From Ophiura sarsii (Eukaryota; Echinodermata; Ophiuroidea; Amphilepidida; Ophiuridae), in assembly GCA_035610835.1 (NCBI GenBank), contig CM069454.1, positions 62,001 to 126,000 on the forward strand: a DNA stretch of 64,000 nucleotides. Reading direction: 5' to 3'. Position numbers and translations under genes: made by a program. Position 1 is the first letter of the stretch, and the number at the start of each line of letters is the position of its first letter. Below are positions 32,933-45,100 of this stretch, in pieces. A model generated the notes under the pieces. That model saw only the letters and a list, made by a program, of their open reading frames with translations, did not search any database and had not been told where the DNA came from.

Positions 32933-33180
32933 TGTCACAGCACCACAACTATGGAGTAGCTTGCCTGGATATGTGAAACCGTCAAACTCTGTACATATTT
33001 TTGAGAAAAACCTGAAGACATATTTGTACTCGGAAGCATTTGCTTGATGTGACTCTCCTCATCTTTGTTCTTATGAATGGTTATGTTATTTTGGTTTTTA
33101 TACAGAGAAGCGCCATGAGCAAGCATCGCTTGCAGCAGATACTGGCGCTTTATAAATAACCATTATTATTAGTAGTATGT
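32933..33180 (+). pseudogene. LINE 3' end, L2/CR1-like
   Basis: APQLWSSLPGYVKPS then FEKNLKTYLYSEAFA and a stop is the conserved end of ORF2 in CR1/L2-type LINEs. The 3' UTR ends TGGCGCTTTATAAATAACC followed by ATT repeats. Strongly 5'-truncated. Confidence 0.75.
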
Positions 33181-33237
33181 ACTAATGCCTTCAATAATTA
33201 TTTGCTTCAAAATAATTTTAATGTTGATATATATATC

Positions 33238-34196
33238 TGACCCAACAGGGGAGTAAATGAGGCACAAAATCAAAAGTATTTACACCATGATAATATGAAT
33301 TATTTACACCATGATAATAATAATATGAATTAAAGTTAAGGAACTTTTGGGTACGTACAAATGTCATTGTTATATCACAAACCAAAGATACAGATTATTG
33401 AAAATCACTTTGTCTCAAAACATCAAATAAAAATTGTCACGTTATGGACGTTTGAACACATCTATGGAGTATATGAAAATTTAACACCTCAAATTGCAGT
33501 TTAACGCTTTATTTCCAAGAATTGAGTCATTGATTTCATAAAAGATGCATAAAAACTCAGAAATAAAGACTTTATATGATTTTGATCTAAACACAACACC
33601 AAAAGTAAGTCCCCCCTAAACAATTAGTCATAACATCGTAAGATAAAACATTTTTCCAATAAAACTTAGTTAGAAATAATCCTATGACTGTTTCCTAAGT
33701 GATGTTTGAAAATGAAAGATTTCCATTACTTCATGGCTGAATGAGCTCAAAAATAAGACAAAAACCGCCCTTCTCAAAAGTCACAAAAGTGTATGAATTG
33801 CTTCTCACTAATGGAAAAGTACCCGTGGCTGAGCAAAATTTACTGTAATGTGTAATCAATTCATGATCATTCAGCCATGTAAATCCCATTCTTGGCTCAG
33901 ATATTAGCATAGTGAGTTGTGACTTTTGAGAAGGGCAGTTTTTGTCTTATTTTTGAGCTTATTCAGCCATGAAGTCATGGACATCTTTCATTTTCAAACA
34001 CCACTTAGGAAACAGTCATAGGATTATTTCTAACTAAGTTTTATTGGTAAAATGTTTTATCTTACGATGTTATGACAAATTGTTTAGGGGGGGACTTACT
34101 TTTGGTGTTGTGTTTATAATGACCTTGTCCCACATTTGTGGTCTTAAATCGAATTAGCTACTGTTGCATCGTGCCTCATTTACTCATGTTGGGTCA
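33238..34196. mobile_element. MITE with 26-bp ends, split by a nested foldback
   Basis: TGACCCAACAGGGGAGTAAA and TTTACTCATGTTGGGTCA are inverted ends. Its interior is interrupted by the foldback at 33588-34116. Target duplication not clear. Confidence 0.7.
33588..34116. mobile_element. Nested foldback MITE
   Basis: TAAACACAACACCAAAAGTA and TACTTTTGGTGTTGTGTTTA flank arms of about 200 bp that mirror each other (ATCGTAAGATAAAACATTTT and complement). Confidence 0.8.
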
Positions 34197-34423
34197 CAAA
34201 ATATCCAGAAATAATGCTATTACTGTTTGGTTTCAATGGAAAGAAATGACCGATAGATATACACTAATGCTAATATCATAGGGTGTTTAATAATGTGGAT
34301 GGGGGCAGAGTTCAACAACCCCTCCCTTGTTAGTAGTGTTTTACAAAGTACATTGGTTATGTGATGGGTACATTTCTAAAAGGTTACACAAATCTATATT
34401 GGTACTTGATAAAAGATGGCATA

Positions 34424-34950
34424 AGGCTAATGAAAGTGAATTGTTAGTTTCCCGTCGCCCGACCGACTCACATTTTGGTCCCCGCGTGAATATTTCATTA
34501 GTTGGTAATTATTTCATTATTTGTTTGTTTAGAAGAAATAAGCCAATTTGACACAATTATATCGTATTTCATCACTAAAATAAGTACAAATACGATGTCA
34601 GTCGAATACTCGACATACCAATCCGTCCATATGACAACTTTTTTTTCTTCATTTTTAGCGATTGTTAGTATGACAAATCTGCTGAAAAGCAGTAAGAGGA
34701 AGACAAGTTTTAAAATAAACAAGACTTTGTATGCAAAATGGTCTGGAATTCATTTATTTGTTGTAGTAAGGACATATTTATGCCCCTATTCACAATTATA
34801 CACTCTTGGTTCTATACGCTACACGTATTTGGGCACATATTATAAAAAAATGAATTTTTAAAAATAATGAATAATGAATAATGAAATAGTCGCCTACTCA
34901 CTGACCCAAAAAAATGTGACGGGAAACTAACAATTCACTTTCATTAGCCT
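34424..34950. mobile_element. MITE with perfect 33-bp inverted ends
   Basis: 34424-34456 (AGGCTAATGAAAGTGAATTG...) is the exact complement of 34918-34950. The interior is unrelated AT-rich DNA without a gene. Confidence 0.8.
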
Positions 34951-35085
34951 AATCACCTAAATTCTTTTTGTTTATAAATGTTTGAGAAATTTAAGTTCAT
35001 CATACATATCTGCCCAATTTGAATTTGTTCATAACAGCCATTCACATCTTACAAGAAATCATACCAGTAATACAAATTTAAATCC

Positions 35086-35402
35086 TATTCAGGCTTGAGC
35101 ACATTTCACGTTAGGGCAGCATATGCCTGGAATAGCCTACCATCAACAGTCAGAATTGAACTGGAGAACATGACCGTGCAAGGCGTGCATCAATTTAGTC
35201 TAAGATTAATGAACTTTAATTGTGTGCAAAAGTACTTCTTAATTATAATATTTTGCTATATATTTGATTCATGTATTATGTGTAAATATTTGAACATTTC
35301 TTTGTAAATACTGTACTATTTTATGTATGAGGGCCTGCTTGGAAAGCAGTGCTTAACACTGAAGCTGTTTACCCTCAATAAAGAAAGATTAAACAAACAA
35401 AC
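35086..35402 (+). pseudogene. LINE 3' end
   Basis: STFHVRAAYAWNSLPSTVR is the usual C-terminal text of CR1/Jockey-type LINE ORF2. The 3' UTR ends CTCAATAAAGAAAGATT and an AAAC-repeat tail. Confidence 0.7.
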
Positions 35403-35669
35403 ACAAGGTTACAAAAACTAATACAATTGTGACGTGATTAATTGAAAATAGTCACATGTCTGCAGTTTTGAATTTTGATATTTGCCCATCATTCAAAAGC
35501 AGATGTAAAGAATGCTACAGTATGGTCCGAACCCCACTAAATTTGAACTTCTTGTATTTTAAGTTACAAACAGTTTACCAACTGAGAAAACAAAGTAAAA
35601 CATCAGAATTTATCCCTTCTTCTTACCTATAACTTAAAATCAATATTCCCAACATACGACTCATTACGC

Positions 35670-36205
35670 TTGATCACGCCACAATTTGTATTCAACTTTA
35701 ATACATTGTTAAACATGTATTGTGCTGTTATAGGTCAGCATATATTATAGTAATGGCATCATACTATGGCATACTTTATGGCAATGCAAAGGTACAGGAT
35801 GACCGCCCCCTCCCCCTCTAGTTAAGCCCTTGCCCATGAACACGCCCCTGACCAGGACGCTCTCCCTCTCCATTCCAAGGATCACGTCATAATTTGTATT
35901 CAACTTTAATACATTGTTAAACCTGTATTGTGCTGTTATAGGTCAGCATATATAATAGTAATCGCATCATACTATGGCATACTTTATGGCAATGCAAAGG
36001 TACAGGATGACCGCCCCCTCCCCCCTCTAGTTAAGCCCTTGCCCGTGAACACGCCCCTGACCAGGACGCTCTCCCTCTCCATTCCAAGGATTACGTCACA
36101 ATTTGTATTCAACTTTAATACATTGTTAAACCTGTATTGTGCTGTTAATCGCATCATACTATGGCATACTTTAAGGCAATGCAAAGGTACGGATGCCCCC
36201 CCCCC
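35670..36205. repeat. Tandem triplication, period about 200 bp
   Basis: CAATTTGTATTCAACTTTAA at 35691, 35889 and 36098 starts three copies that share CATCATACTATGGCATAC and CCCTGACCAGGACGCTCTC. The third copy is shortened. Confidence 0.9.
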
Positions 36206-36879
36206 CCCCCAGGAAGTTTTCAGAATTTTAGGGAACTTTCAAATCTTAATTGAAAATTGAAACAGGAAAATAAGACCTTACTATTTAGATTAAAGTACTA
36301 TATGAATAAAATACTTCAGAGTCTTGCTGAATAATGTTAAAACACTTATGAAAATAGGATTAATTTGGAAACTTTTGGAACCATGGTTTTTGAGCTCCGT
36401 CCGTAGGTCCGTAAGTAAATACTACGCTGAATGAAGGGGTCACAATGATCCGAAAGCTACAGCTCAAAAACCGTAGTTTGAAAAAGATTTCTAAATGAAT
36501 CCTTACAACATGCTCGAACCCCCCATAAGTCTACATATGCAGCTACTTGAGAAAATGATTAATCTGTTTAGTTACATGAAAAAATACTGGCCGATGTATA
36601 TAGTATAGCCCATAATCATGTATCTTATTACTTATACAAACCACCCGTCATGATTTTCACTGGCATTTAAACAATAACAGACTTGGTGAAATTAAAACTT
36701 ATGCTTCAATGGTTAATTAATTAATGCTGCAATATTTAAATTTACTGGTTCTAAAGCCAAGAAAAATGTTTTTAATGATGTATCTAAAAATGCTCTCCTT
36801 TGTAGTTACGCCTTTTGGAATGCAAGGCACGAACCTTCTTGGATAGAGTGTCCATATATTAAGACTTAGGGCAGGCCCA

Positions 36880-37066
36880 ATTTCCTGCTGGTTTCAGGTT
36901 TTAATTATTTTATGTAGGCTTGTGATGTACGTGTGTGTAAATCTTTTAATAATGTATAATTGTTGTTGTTGTCCCTTGTCTTTCCTGTATGGGATGGATC
37001 CGTCCATCCCGTATCCTGGAATTTCTGTACGGTCTTTTAATTGTTGAATAAAGATTGATTGAGTAA
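36880..37066 (+). repeat. LINE 3' UTR and tail
   Basis: Ends TTGTTGAATAAAGATTGATT+GAG, an AATAAA followed by GATT units, like the tail inserted in the LTR element. The GTATGGGATGGATCCGTCCATCC palindrome is upstream. No RT sequence remains. Confidence 0.55.
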
Positions 37067-37313
37067 AAAAAATAATATGGCAACTTAATCCATCTTTAAT
37101 TTGGTTTCAACTTTACTTTGGTTTCAACTTCATATAATTATGCCTCAATAAATAAACTGCTTGTGTAATACCTGTTCTCTTTAAGCAATAAATAAATAGA
37201 CCATGCTATTAAAAAATAAGGTCACAGGTTTAAGTCCTGTGTTGGTGTGACTCCTCTGCTTTTTTAAGTTAAGTTGTCTGCAGGCTGGGACTGTTAAGTG
37301 TTCTTGTTTAATA

Positions 37314-37622
37314 CACCTATCAGTTGTAAGACGCACTATACGACCCCCGGGAGTGGTGCGTCACTTTACCGAGGTGCGTCAACTTCTCATGTACCATGAC
37401 GCACCCTGTGTCAAAAAAATGACGGACCATTGCCATCCAAATACGCACCCTCAGTCAACTATCAGCCCATTCACACCCATGTAAAGTGACGGACCTTTAC
37501 GCACCCTCCGTCATTTTTTTGACGGACCAAAGGCTGCCACTGACGTACCCTCCGTCAAGAATTATTGGTAAACGACGCACCTCTCCCGGGGGTCGTATAG
37601 TGCGTCTTACAACTGATAGGTG
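37314..37622. mobile_element. MITE with ~40-bp inverted ends, TA duplication
   Basis: CACCTATCAGTTGTAAGACG and GACCCCCGGGAG at the left are exactly complemented at the right; TA lies on both sides. Inside, GACGGACC and GACGCACC motifs recur in both orientations. Confidence 0.85.
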
Positions 37623-38332
37623 TATAATTGTAGCACTTTTGGTTGGATAACTGTTACTATGAAATACTTGTCATCTTTGAAACCCTTGAAGTTGTGGGAA
37701 TGAGGCTGATCAGTTTAAGGTTAACATATTGTCCATCCGTGAAGCAAATATTTAACTGTGTCTCTTTTAGTAACAAACCACACCCACCAACATTTTAATA
37801 AATGTCAATGAAGTTGATGACACTCTTCAACATAATACATAAAACATTTGAATAAGTGCAAGTAGTTTGTGTTAATAATCCAATTAAAAATGTCCGTCCG
37901 TGACAAACTGAACAGCCTCCACTACAATATGTAAAAATGACAAATTGAAACATCCTTAAAATTTTTGTAAATATGGAATCAATCTGAATATATTATATGC
38001 GTATACACTGTGGAACAATCCCTAACTTAAACTATATTGGAGAATGCTTTATAACATAAGTTTTAAATGTTTTCTAGCTGATAAAATATTTCAAAAATGT
38101 TTTAAACATAATTATAATGAATGCCAAAATTGAGAATTCCGAAAATTCCCAATCCCTCAAAATTCCTGGAAAGTTTCCAAAATCACAGAAAAATGTACAA
38201 CCCTTTACAACCTTTCCCCAGGGGTTAAATGGTTAGGGGTGGGGTCCGGGAAGCAGAAAAATCAGCTTAATGTTGGTACATTTTGACCCCACAGCATGTT
38301 CTAAGCATCTGAAAGCCTTTTCTGGACATGCC

Positions 38333-38335
38333 CTG

Positions 38336-38370
<35 letters not shown>

Positions 38371-38470
38371 CAGTATTTATATAGCGCCTTTTTCCAAAGG
38401 GTTCAAAGCGCTGTAATTTCGCTGCTGGTGAATCATCAGAATCAGATCGCATCATCTAGGGTGCAGCCAA
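38333..38470 (-). repeat. LINE/SINE 3' end with ATT tail
   Basis: On the minus strand TTTGAACCCTTTGGAAAAAG and GGCGCTATATAAATACTG lead into about eleven ATT units (38335-38370), the usual tail of L2/CR1-type elements. Confidence 0.6.
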
Positions 38471-39140
38471 TTCAGGCGCAAACCACTATCCGCACTTAGA
38501 TTGTAACATCCACCATTTTTCAATGCAGCTCCCCAAATACCATTGGGTCAAGGAAGTTTTTGATAACCGAAACAACTGATCACTAATTTTGAAATGTCAC
38601 TTCCCAACTTGAGCCCACCCTATCAAATCCTGTTTCAGATTGAACAAGGGTAATACCCCTATCTGGTAGATTTATAAACTTTGGTCGCTGTACCAATTTT
38701 ATAGTAATACTGTAAAATCACTTAATTTTGTGAGAGATTAAATTTTGCGAATTTCGCAAGAGGTGTGGATTCACAAAAATAAATACCCGCAAAAACAACA
38801 ATTTTGTGTTGAAAGTAACAGTGAAATTTCCAGATTCGCAAAATGTAATGCCCGCAAAAATAGCAGTAATTTTGCGAAATAAAGTATCCGTATGGTCCTT
38901 AATTTTGTCCGTGACACATGGTTCTATGCTTGGCTGCATCTAATAAATATATCGTAGGTACTTCATATCCAGAATAGTGACAATGATCTCATGCTACTGA
39001 CTACATTTATTTCCTTTCTAACTTAATCCTAATGATTTAACACACGAAAAATTTAAATCCTACAAAGAAATGATGATCAATATGTGACACTTGTTAAGAT
39101 GGCAGGTTTCAGTATAGCACACAATATACCCAGGGAAACC

Positions 39141-39405
39141 CATTATGTTCCCATCCCTTAACACTTTTGGACCGGTGATTTTGACATTTCGCCGGTAATA
39201 AATCATCTAAGATTTTGTCAACCTCTGACTATGTGGTCCATTTTCAGGGTTATGAAGGTTAGTTTATGCCCTTGGGGCCTAATGATGTCCTTTGCAGTCT
39301 TTTAATTGGACCACATAGTGGGAAATAGACACATCCTTAGATGATTTATTACCGATGAAAAGTCAAATCACCGGTCCAAAGTGTTAAGGAAGTGAGAACA
39401 TAATG
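39141..39405. mobile_element. MITE with ~45-bp inverted ends
   Basis: CATTATGTTCCCATCCCTTA plus GGACCGGTGATTT are mirrored at 39362-39405 with few mismatches. ACTATGTGGTCCA also recurs inverted inside. Confidence 0.75.
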
Positions 39406-40142
39406 CAATACCATAACAATTGCACAATCAACATGATTGGTCCGTTTACTCCGTTGTTGTTCCTCTAATGTTAAATGGAATAAGTCCAAATCTGGGATAC
39501 ACAGGATCATGAAATTTTGAAGTTTAAATTATCTCTTTGAAAATGTAATAAAAATAAACAATATTGACAAAGTTATGACCAAAAGCATTTTCCTTATATT
39601 GGCTTTTATTGCCAAAAAGTGGTTAAAGTGAAATTTGCTGAGTCATGGCCATTAGACATTTCCCCATAGAAACCTGTGCAAATTTGAAACCATTTTAGCT
39701 TCAATTAGCTTTAATTTCATGATGTCTAGTTGCTTGTGTGTGGTTATTTAAGCATCAGTGAATACACCCCAGTACCAGAGAATTTACAACTCAAGATTTA
39801 AAATGGAGTAAACATGGATGTTTCATTTTCCTCATAGGCTTACACAGTAAAAATTCTGCCAAATTCTGCATACTTGTAATGATGATTACTAATAAATACC
39901 ACCAACTTTTAAAACAAAGGGCTCCCTCTATAATCCAATGTGATCAATGCTATCTACCCAGGCATGATATTCGTATCGGGTGAAACAAATCTGAAATTCC
40001 TTGACATTTTAAAAACAGCAGACTATATAGCTATAGTGCCAAAAATGTGGATAAATAAATATAAATATGGGCAACAAAATCTACATTTGAGAGTGAAAAA
40101 TATCTACTTTCAGATTTTTATCTACAAAATATCATGTCTATC

Positions 40143-40364
40143 TACTATACGGTAAAGCATGACATGTTCGTATGCATCAACATTTCGCAAATTTCCAGAG
40201 TGCAGCTGACTCGCGAAAATTTCCACACACGCAAATGTTTTGCTTTTTCAAGGCCTGTAAATGACTACTCAACACCTTCCTGAAATTTTCATGCCGCGAA
40301 AACAGGCCGAAGTAGGCGATTCGCGAAATTTTAATGCTGCAAACATTTCATGCCTTACAGTAGT
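40143..40364. mobile_element. MITE rich in CGCGAAA patches
   Basis: TACGGTAAAGCATGACATG and CATGCCTTACAGTA form imperfect inverted ends. TTTCGC and CGCGAAAA patches fill the interior. A similar sequence lies at 38708-38905. Confidence 0.5.
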
Positions 40365-40406
40365 TCCTTGAATACTGTTCTGGATGAAATCATTAAAGCT
40401 TAACGT

Positions 40407-42179
40407 TCATCCCATTGTTGCTAGGCACCTGTCTACATGTTGGTTCAATGCCTCGTTGGTAGTCCCTGAGGGCAGTTCGTTATCGCAAATCGGACACATC
40501 ACTTTTCTTTGATATGTAGCCTCAAGTGAGGACGACACAACACCACCAGGTTTTGATTTCTTTGCAGGTTGACTGGTAGTCCTATTGGATGATGATAGTG
40601 AAGGATTGTTCTCCTTAAATGGTCCCTTCTGGCTGACTGACGCGTTGTCATCTGATGAGTCACTTAGGGGCCTCTTACGCCCACCCACGGCTTGCGTTTT
40701 GGGACCCTTTGATTGAGACTTGCCTAGATGAGCACGCTTTTTATTTGTCACCCCTACACTGTTTGCCTTTTCTTTTCTGGCAATTTTCGGGACGACAGAT
40801 GCGTCAAAATCATCATCAGATGAATCAGACACTTCAGTTTCTGTCTTGTCTTGTGGCATCCGTTCACCATCTGACGAAGCAGACAATGTATTGCTAAGCG
40901 GTTCATCACTCTTACAAGAGCAGGAGGACTTTGTTTTCTTACACTTCCTGCATTTGCGAGTGAGTCTACCACCTGCAGCATTTGTTCCCTTGGATTGTGA
41001 TTTATCTTGCGAGGAAGATGGGGGCAACCACTCATCTTCTGCAGAATCTGTTGCGGTCTCCAAACAATCCTCCTCCGATGAATCTGATGCTGTCTTCAAA
41101 CAATCATCTTCCGATGAATCCGATGCCTGGTCAAGTATATCCTCATCCTCTTGACCTTTGCAAGTGCAAGAAGATTTAGATTTCTTGCATTTCCTGCATT
41201 TGCCAGTCAGTCCAGCTATATCAATGGTCTTGCCCTCTGCCCTATCTGCGGCAGATTTGGACTCTCTTGAACGAGTCTTGGACGATGATGCTGGGGTTGG
41301 TGAAGATTCTGGCGAGTCTGCTTCTGTTGTTAATGTTTCTGCTGCGGCTATTTTACTGATCTTGTTCTCTGCTTTATCAGTTGCATACCTGGACTTTCTT
41401 GAACGGGTCTTGGAAGATGGTGCTGGAGTTGGTGAAGATTCTGGCGAGTCTGCTTCTGTTGTTAATGTTTCTGCTGCGGCTATTTTACTGATCTTGTTCT
41501 CTGCCTTATCACCAGCTGACCTGGGCTTTCTTGAACGAGTCTTGGACGATGCTGCTGAAGTTAGTGATTCTCCTGCAGCTATTTTACTTATCTTGTTCAC
41601 AGCTTTATCAGCAGCAGATCTCTTACGTAACCGTGACTTGGACGTGACTGACAATATTGGAGGAGATGATGATGATGATGATGATGATTCCGAGTCAGTT
41701 TCATTTGTTGGTGACTCTTCAGCTGCAATTGTAGTGGTCTTTGGTGTTGACGCAGATTGGTCTACAGTCTTTGCCCATTTAGAGATGGAATTTGATGATT
41801 TGCCCTTTGACCAGGAAGACTTCATCATGGACGGTTTCAATCGGGAATATTTTGAGATTGAAGACTTTGGTGTGCAGCTGTCTTTGCTACTACTACTATT
41901 AGAAATGATCATAAGTTCATCCTCTTCATCGTCATTCGATTGACCTTTTGACTTTTGACCTTTGTCTCGCGATGTTTCCGGACTGTGTTCCAGCTCCTTG
42001 GCGATTCTCTCTGAAGAACTCACTGGCTTAAAGAAACTGTGCATAGTCTTTGGCGCAGTCATGGCTTGTTTAAGTACTTTAGGATTGATGGGAGACACAG
42101 GATCGACACTGGATTTATTGGTAGGCTCCGCCGCAGGTCGGGACAGTAGGGGCATACCATTCGGCCCGATGTTCATCTT
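40407..42179 (-). CDS. SBNO: SBNO homologue, last exon: disordered tail with PIP-like motif and UBZ4 finger
   Basis: 591 codons including the stop, after acceptor TGATTTTCAG. In order: KTMHSFFKP (42024-42056), matching the hydrophobic core of a PCNA-interacting (PIP) box but lacking its glutamine; serine- and acid-rich stretches; an imperfect ~43-residue repeat with KISKIAA and SSKTRSR (41217-41640); two Cys-rich motifs [13 protein letters not shown] (near 41160-41200) and [13 protein letters not shown] (near 40915-40955); and at the end CPICDNEL...NQHVDRCL, a CC/HC UBZ4-type ubiquitin-binding finger. UBZ4 and PIP are typical of DNA-damage-tolerance proteins such as RAD18 and SPRTN. Fused to SBNO this is unexpected, but the exon joins in phase and no other gene start is seen between. 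Function is inferred only. Confidence 0.85.
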   Translation of the reverse strand, partial: KMNIGPNGMPLLSRPAAEPTNKSSVDPVSPINPKVLKQAMTAPKTMHSFFKPVSSSERIAKELEHSPETSRDKGQKSKGQSNDDEEDELMIISNSSSSKDSCTPKSSISKYSRLKPSMMKSSWSKGKSSNSISKWAKTVDQSASTPKTTTIAAEESPTNETDSESSSSSSSSPPILSVTSKSRLRKRSAADKAVNKISKIAAGESLTSAASSKTRSRKPRSAGDKAENKISKIAAAETLTTEADSPESSPTPAPSSKTRSRKSRYATDKAENKISKIAAAETLTTEADSPESSPTPASSSKTRSRESKSAADRAEGKTIDIAGLTGKCRKCKKSKSSCTCKGQEDEDILDQASDSSEDDCLKTASDSSEEDCLETATDSAEDEWLPPSSSQDKSQSKGTNAAGGRLTRKCRKCKKTKSSCSCKSDEPLSNTLSASSDGERMPQDKTETEVSDSSDDDFDASVVPKIARKEKANSVGVTNKKRAHLGKSQSKGPKTQAVGGRKRPLSDSSDDNASVSQKGPFKENNPSLSSSNRTTSQPAKKSKPGGVVSSSLEATYQRKVMCPICDNELPSGTTNEALNQHVDRCLATMG

Positions 42180-45100
42180 CTGAAAATCACAAAGAGAATA
42201 TAAATAAAGTCATGAAAATAATGTCTTAAAACATGTGGGAAAATGTTCTACTTTTAGATATAGGTGGTATGGGTTAAGAAGAAAGAATTTAATTCCGGGC
42301 ATCAATATTTACATTTATTTCACAAAATGCCCTCAGTAACCCAAAATAGGAAGATATGGTGGCTCTCAGCTTCAACAGCAACTTGTCTGAGCAACATCAT
42401 TTAAGAGGAAGTGTGTCATGCATCATTTACAAACTACAATCGCGGCCATAATTAGTTGGAACATCCATGTAATAATTACCCTTTCGTGCGTTCTCGTTTG
42501 CGCAAAATGTATACTATCAAAATATTGCTGTCTTTGACGGAAGGCTTAAAGGTTTTCCTAAACATTAATAACTCCCCCCTCCCCACTGGGCAATGTTGGC
42601 CCTTCCCAGTATCCCGTAACCCAAAAATCATGTTTCAACATTGATCCAGGGGGAGAAGGGGAGTTTTTAAACACACGTATAAAAGTGTTCCAACAATATT
42701 GGCCGACATTGTAGCTTTCGACCAGAAGTGTTACATTCTTCCCTCTTAATGTCTACCAACATGATTTTGACTAAAATTTCATGTTTTGCATATTAATAAT
42801 CACTAGTTATGACTCCGATTTGTTAAAATTTCCAATTCCTAGTGGTTGGAGGAGATGGGACCAGTGGCATAACTATGTGAGTCACTCACCATGGGACATT
42901 TGAGGGGGAATTATACATGTAAGGCATGGGAAGAAATGGATATTGTGTTGGTTTAGATTAGCACTATTGGTTATCGCGGGGAGAGTAATGGTTGGGAGAA
43001 GGGGAGGGGGAGAGTAATGGATGGGGGAATGGGGAGGGGGAGAGTAATGGTTTGGGGAAGGGGAGGCGGAGGGTAATGGTTCGATGAGGGATCAAGGTGG
43101 GTATCGCGGGGAGTGGGAGAGTAATGGTTGGGGGAAGGAGAGGGGAGGGTAATGGTTGGATGAGGGATCAGCGTGGGTATCGCGTGGAGGGGTAGAGTAA
43201 TGGTTAGGGGAAGGGGAGGGTAATGGTTAGGGGAGGGTAATGGTTGGATGAGGGATCAGGGTGGGTATCGCGGGGAGTGGGAGAGTAATGGTTGGGGGAA
43301 GGGGAGGGGAGGGTAATGGTTGGATGAGGGATCAGGGAGGGTATCGCGTGGAGGGGTAGAGTAATGGTTAGGGGAAGGGGAGGGTAATGGTTAGGGGAAG
43401 GGGAGGGTAATGGTTAGGGGAAGGGGAGGGTAATGGTTAGGGGAAGGGGAGGGTAATGGTTAGGGGAAGGGGAGGGTAATGGTTAGGGGAAGGGGAGGGT
43501 AATGGTTAGGGGAAGGGGAGGGTAATGGTTGGATGAGGGATCAGGGTGGGTATCGCGGGGAGGGGGAGAGTAATGGTTGGGGGAAGGTGAGGGCGAGGGT
43601 AATGGTTGGATGAGGGATCAGGGTGGGTATCGCGTGGAGGGGTAGAGTAATGGTTAGGGGAAGGGGAGGGTAATGGTTAGGGGAAGGGGAGGGTAATGGT
43701 TAGGGGAAGGGGAGGGTAATGGTTAGGGGAAGGGGAGGGTAATGGTTAGGGGAAGGGGAGGGTAATGGTTAGGGGAAGGGGAGGGTAATGGTTAGGGGAA
43801 GGGGAGGGTAATGGTTGGATGAGGGATCAGGGTGGGTATCGCGGGGAGGGGGAGAGTAATGGTTGGGGGAAGGTGAGGGCGAGGGTAATGGTTGGATGAG
43901 GGATCAGGGTGGGTATCGCGTGGAGGGGTAGAGTAATGGTTAGGGGAAGGGGAGGGTAATGGTTAGGGGAAGGGGAGGGTAATGGTTAGGGGAAGGGGAG
44001 GGTAATGGTTGGATGAGGGATCAGGGTGGGTATCGCGGGGAGGGGGAGAGTAATGGTTGGGGGAAGGTGAGGGCGAGGGTAATGGTTGGATAAGGGATCA
44101 GGGAGGGTATCGCGGGGAGGGGGAGTAATGGTTGGGAGAAGGGGAGTGGGAGGGTAATGGTTGGGAGAAGGGGAGTGGGAGGGTAATGGTTGGATGAGGG
44201 ATCAGGGTGGGCAGCCACACATTGGAAGAGGAGGTGGTATCAAGACATGGAATGGGAGGGGACAGCATAGGTGGGGTAAGGAGATTTACTCACAGATTGT
44301 AATAAATCAATGGCTTTGACTATTTCAGCACATCTTCAGCTACTTTAACCAGCTCTGAGGGATACCTAATACCGATCATACAATGGGAGGGGGCAGGATG
44401 GGGTGGGGTAAGGAGATGTACTTACAGATTGTAATAAATCAATGGCTTTTGACTGTTTCAGCACATCTTCAGCTACTTTAACCAGCTCTGAGGGATACCT
44501 AATGCCAATCATACGTTGTCCATCTGTGAGTTCTACACGTACAACTTTCATGCTGTAGCTAGCCTTACTGTAATGGAACAAACAACAGAAACAATGAAAG
44601 ATTAAACTGCTGGACGGATGTTACACTAAAATGCTTTTCAACAGTATTCAACATTAACTAGAGACACATGTGACAAATACGGACCTGTACGGGGATATGC
44701 CTAAAGTCTTGGATAATATCAGTCTCCAAACTCTTGCACTGGATTCCAAAACATGGAGCAAGAAAGCGTGGTAGACCAGCCCTATAACTTACATTGACAT
44801 ACTAGAGCGTGACACAGAATTGAAGGTCATTCAAAATCAAAACAGCTATGTTGGAAAGGAAGATTTGGAGAAACATTGTGGTTCAAAAAAATCACCCGAC
44901 TTAAGTCAAGTAAATAAGTAGGTCAAGGTACAACTGTTAATAACAATTGATTGTTGATTTAATATCAATATCAAGACAGGTTTTGTGAGGGGGAAAATTC
45001 ATTTTGTTTTGAATTGTATCCCTTGAGGTGGTAGCACACATTGAGTGACAGGCTGTAAACAAGACATATCTAACAAGTGATTCATAGAAAAAGTGGGTTC

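Noticed and set aside
41158..41943. Plus-strand 261-codon open frame
   Set aside because: It is the antisense shadow of the repetitive last SBNO exon; the minus strand has the splice acceptor, phase match and zinc-finger motifs.
42960..44215. Possible CRISPR-like array or telomeric repeat
   Set aside because: No unique spacers of constant length and no TTAGGG array; it is a tandem G-rich minisatellite in an intron.
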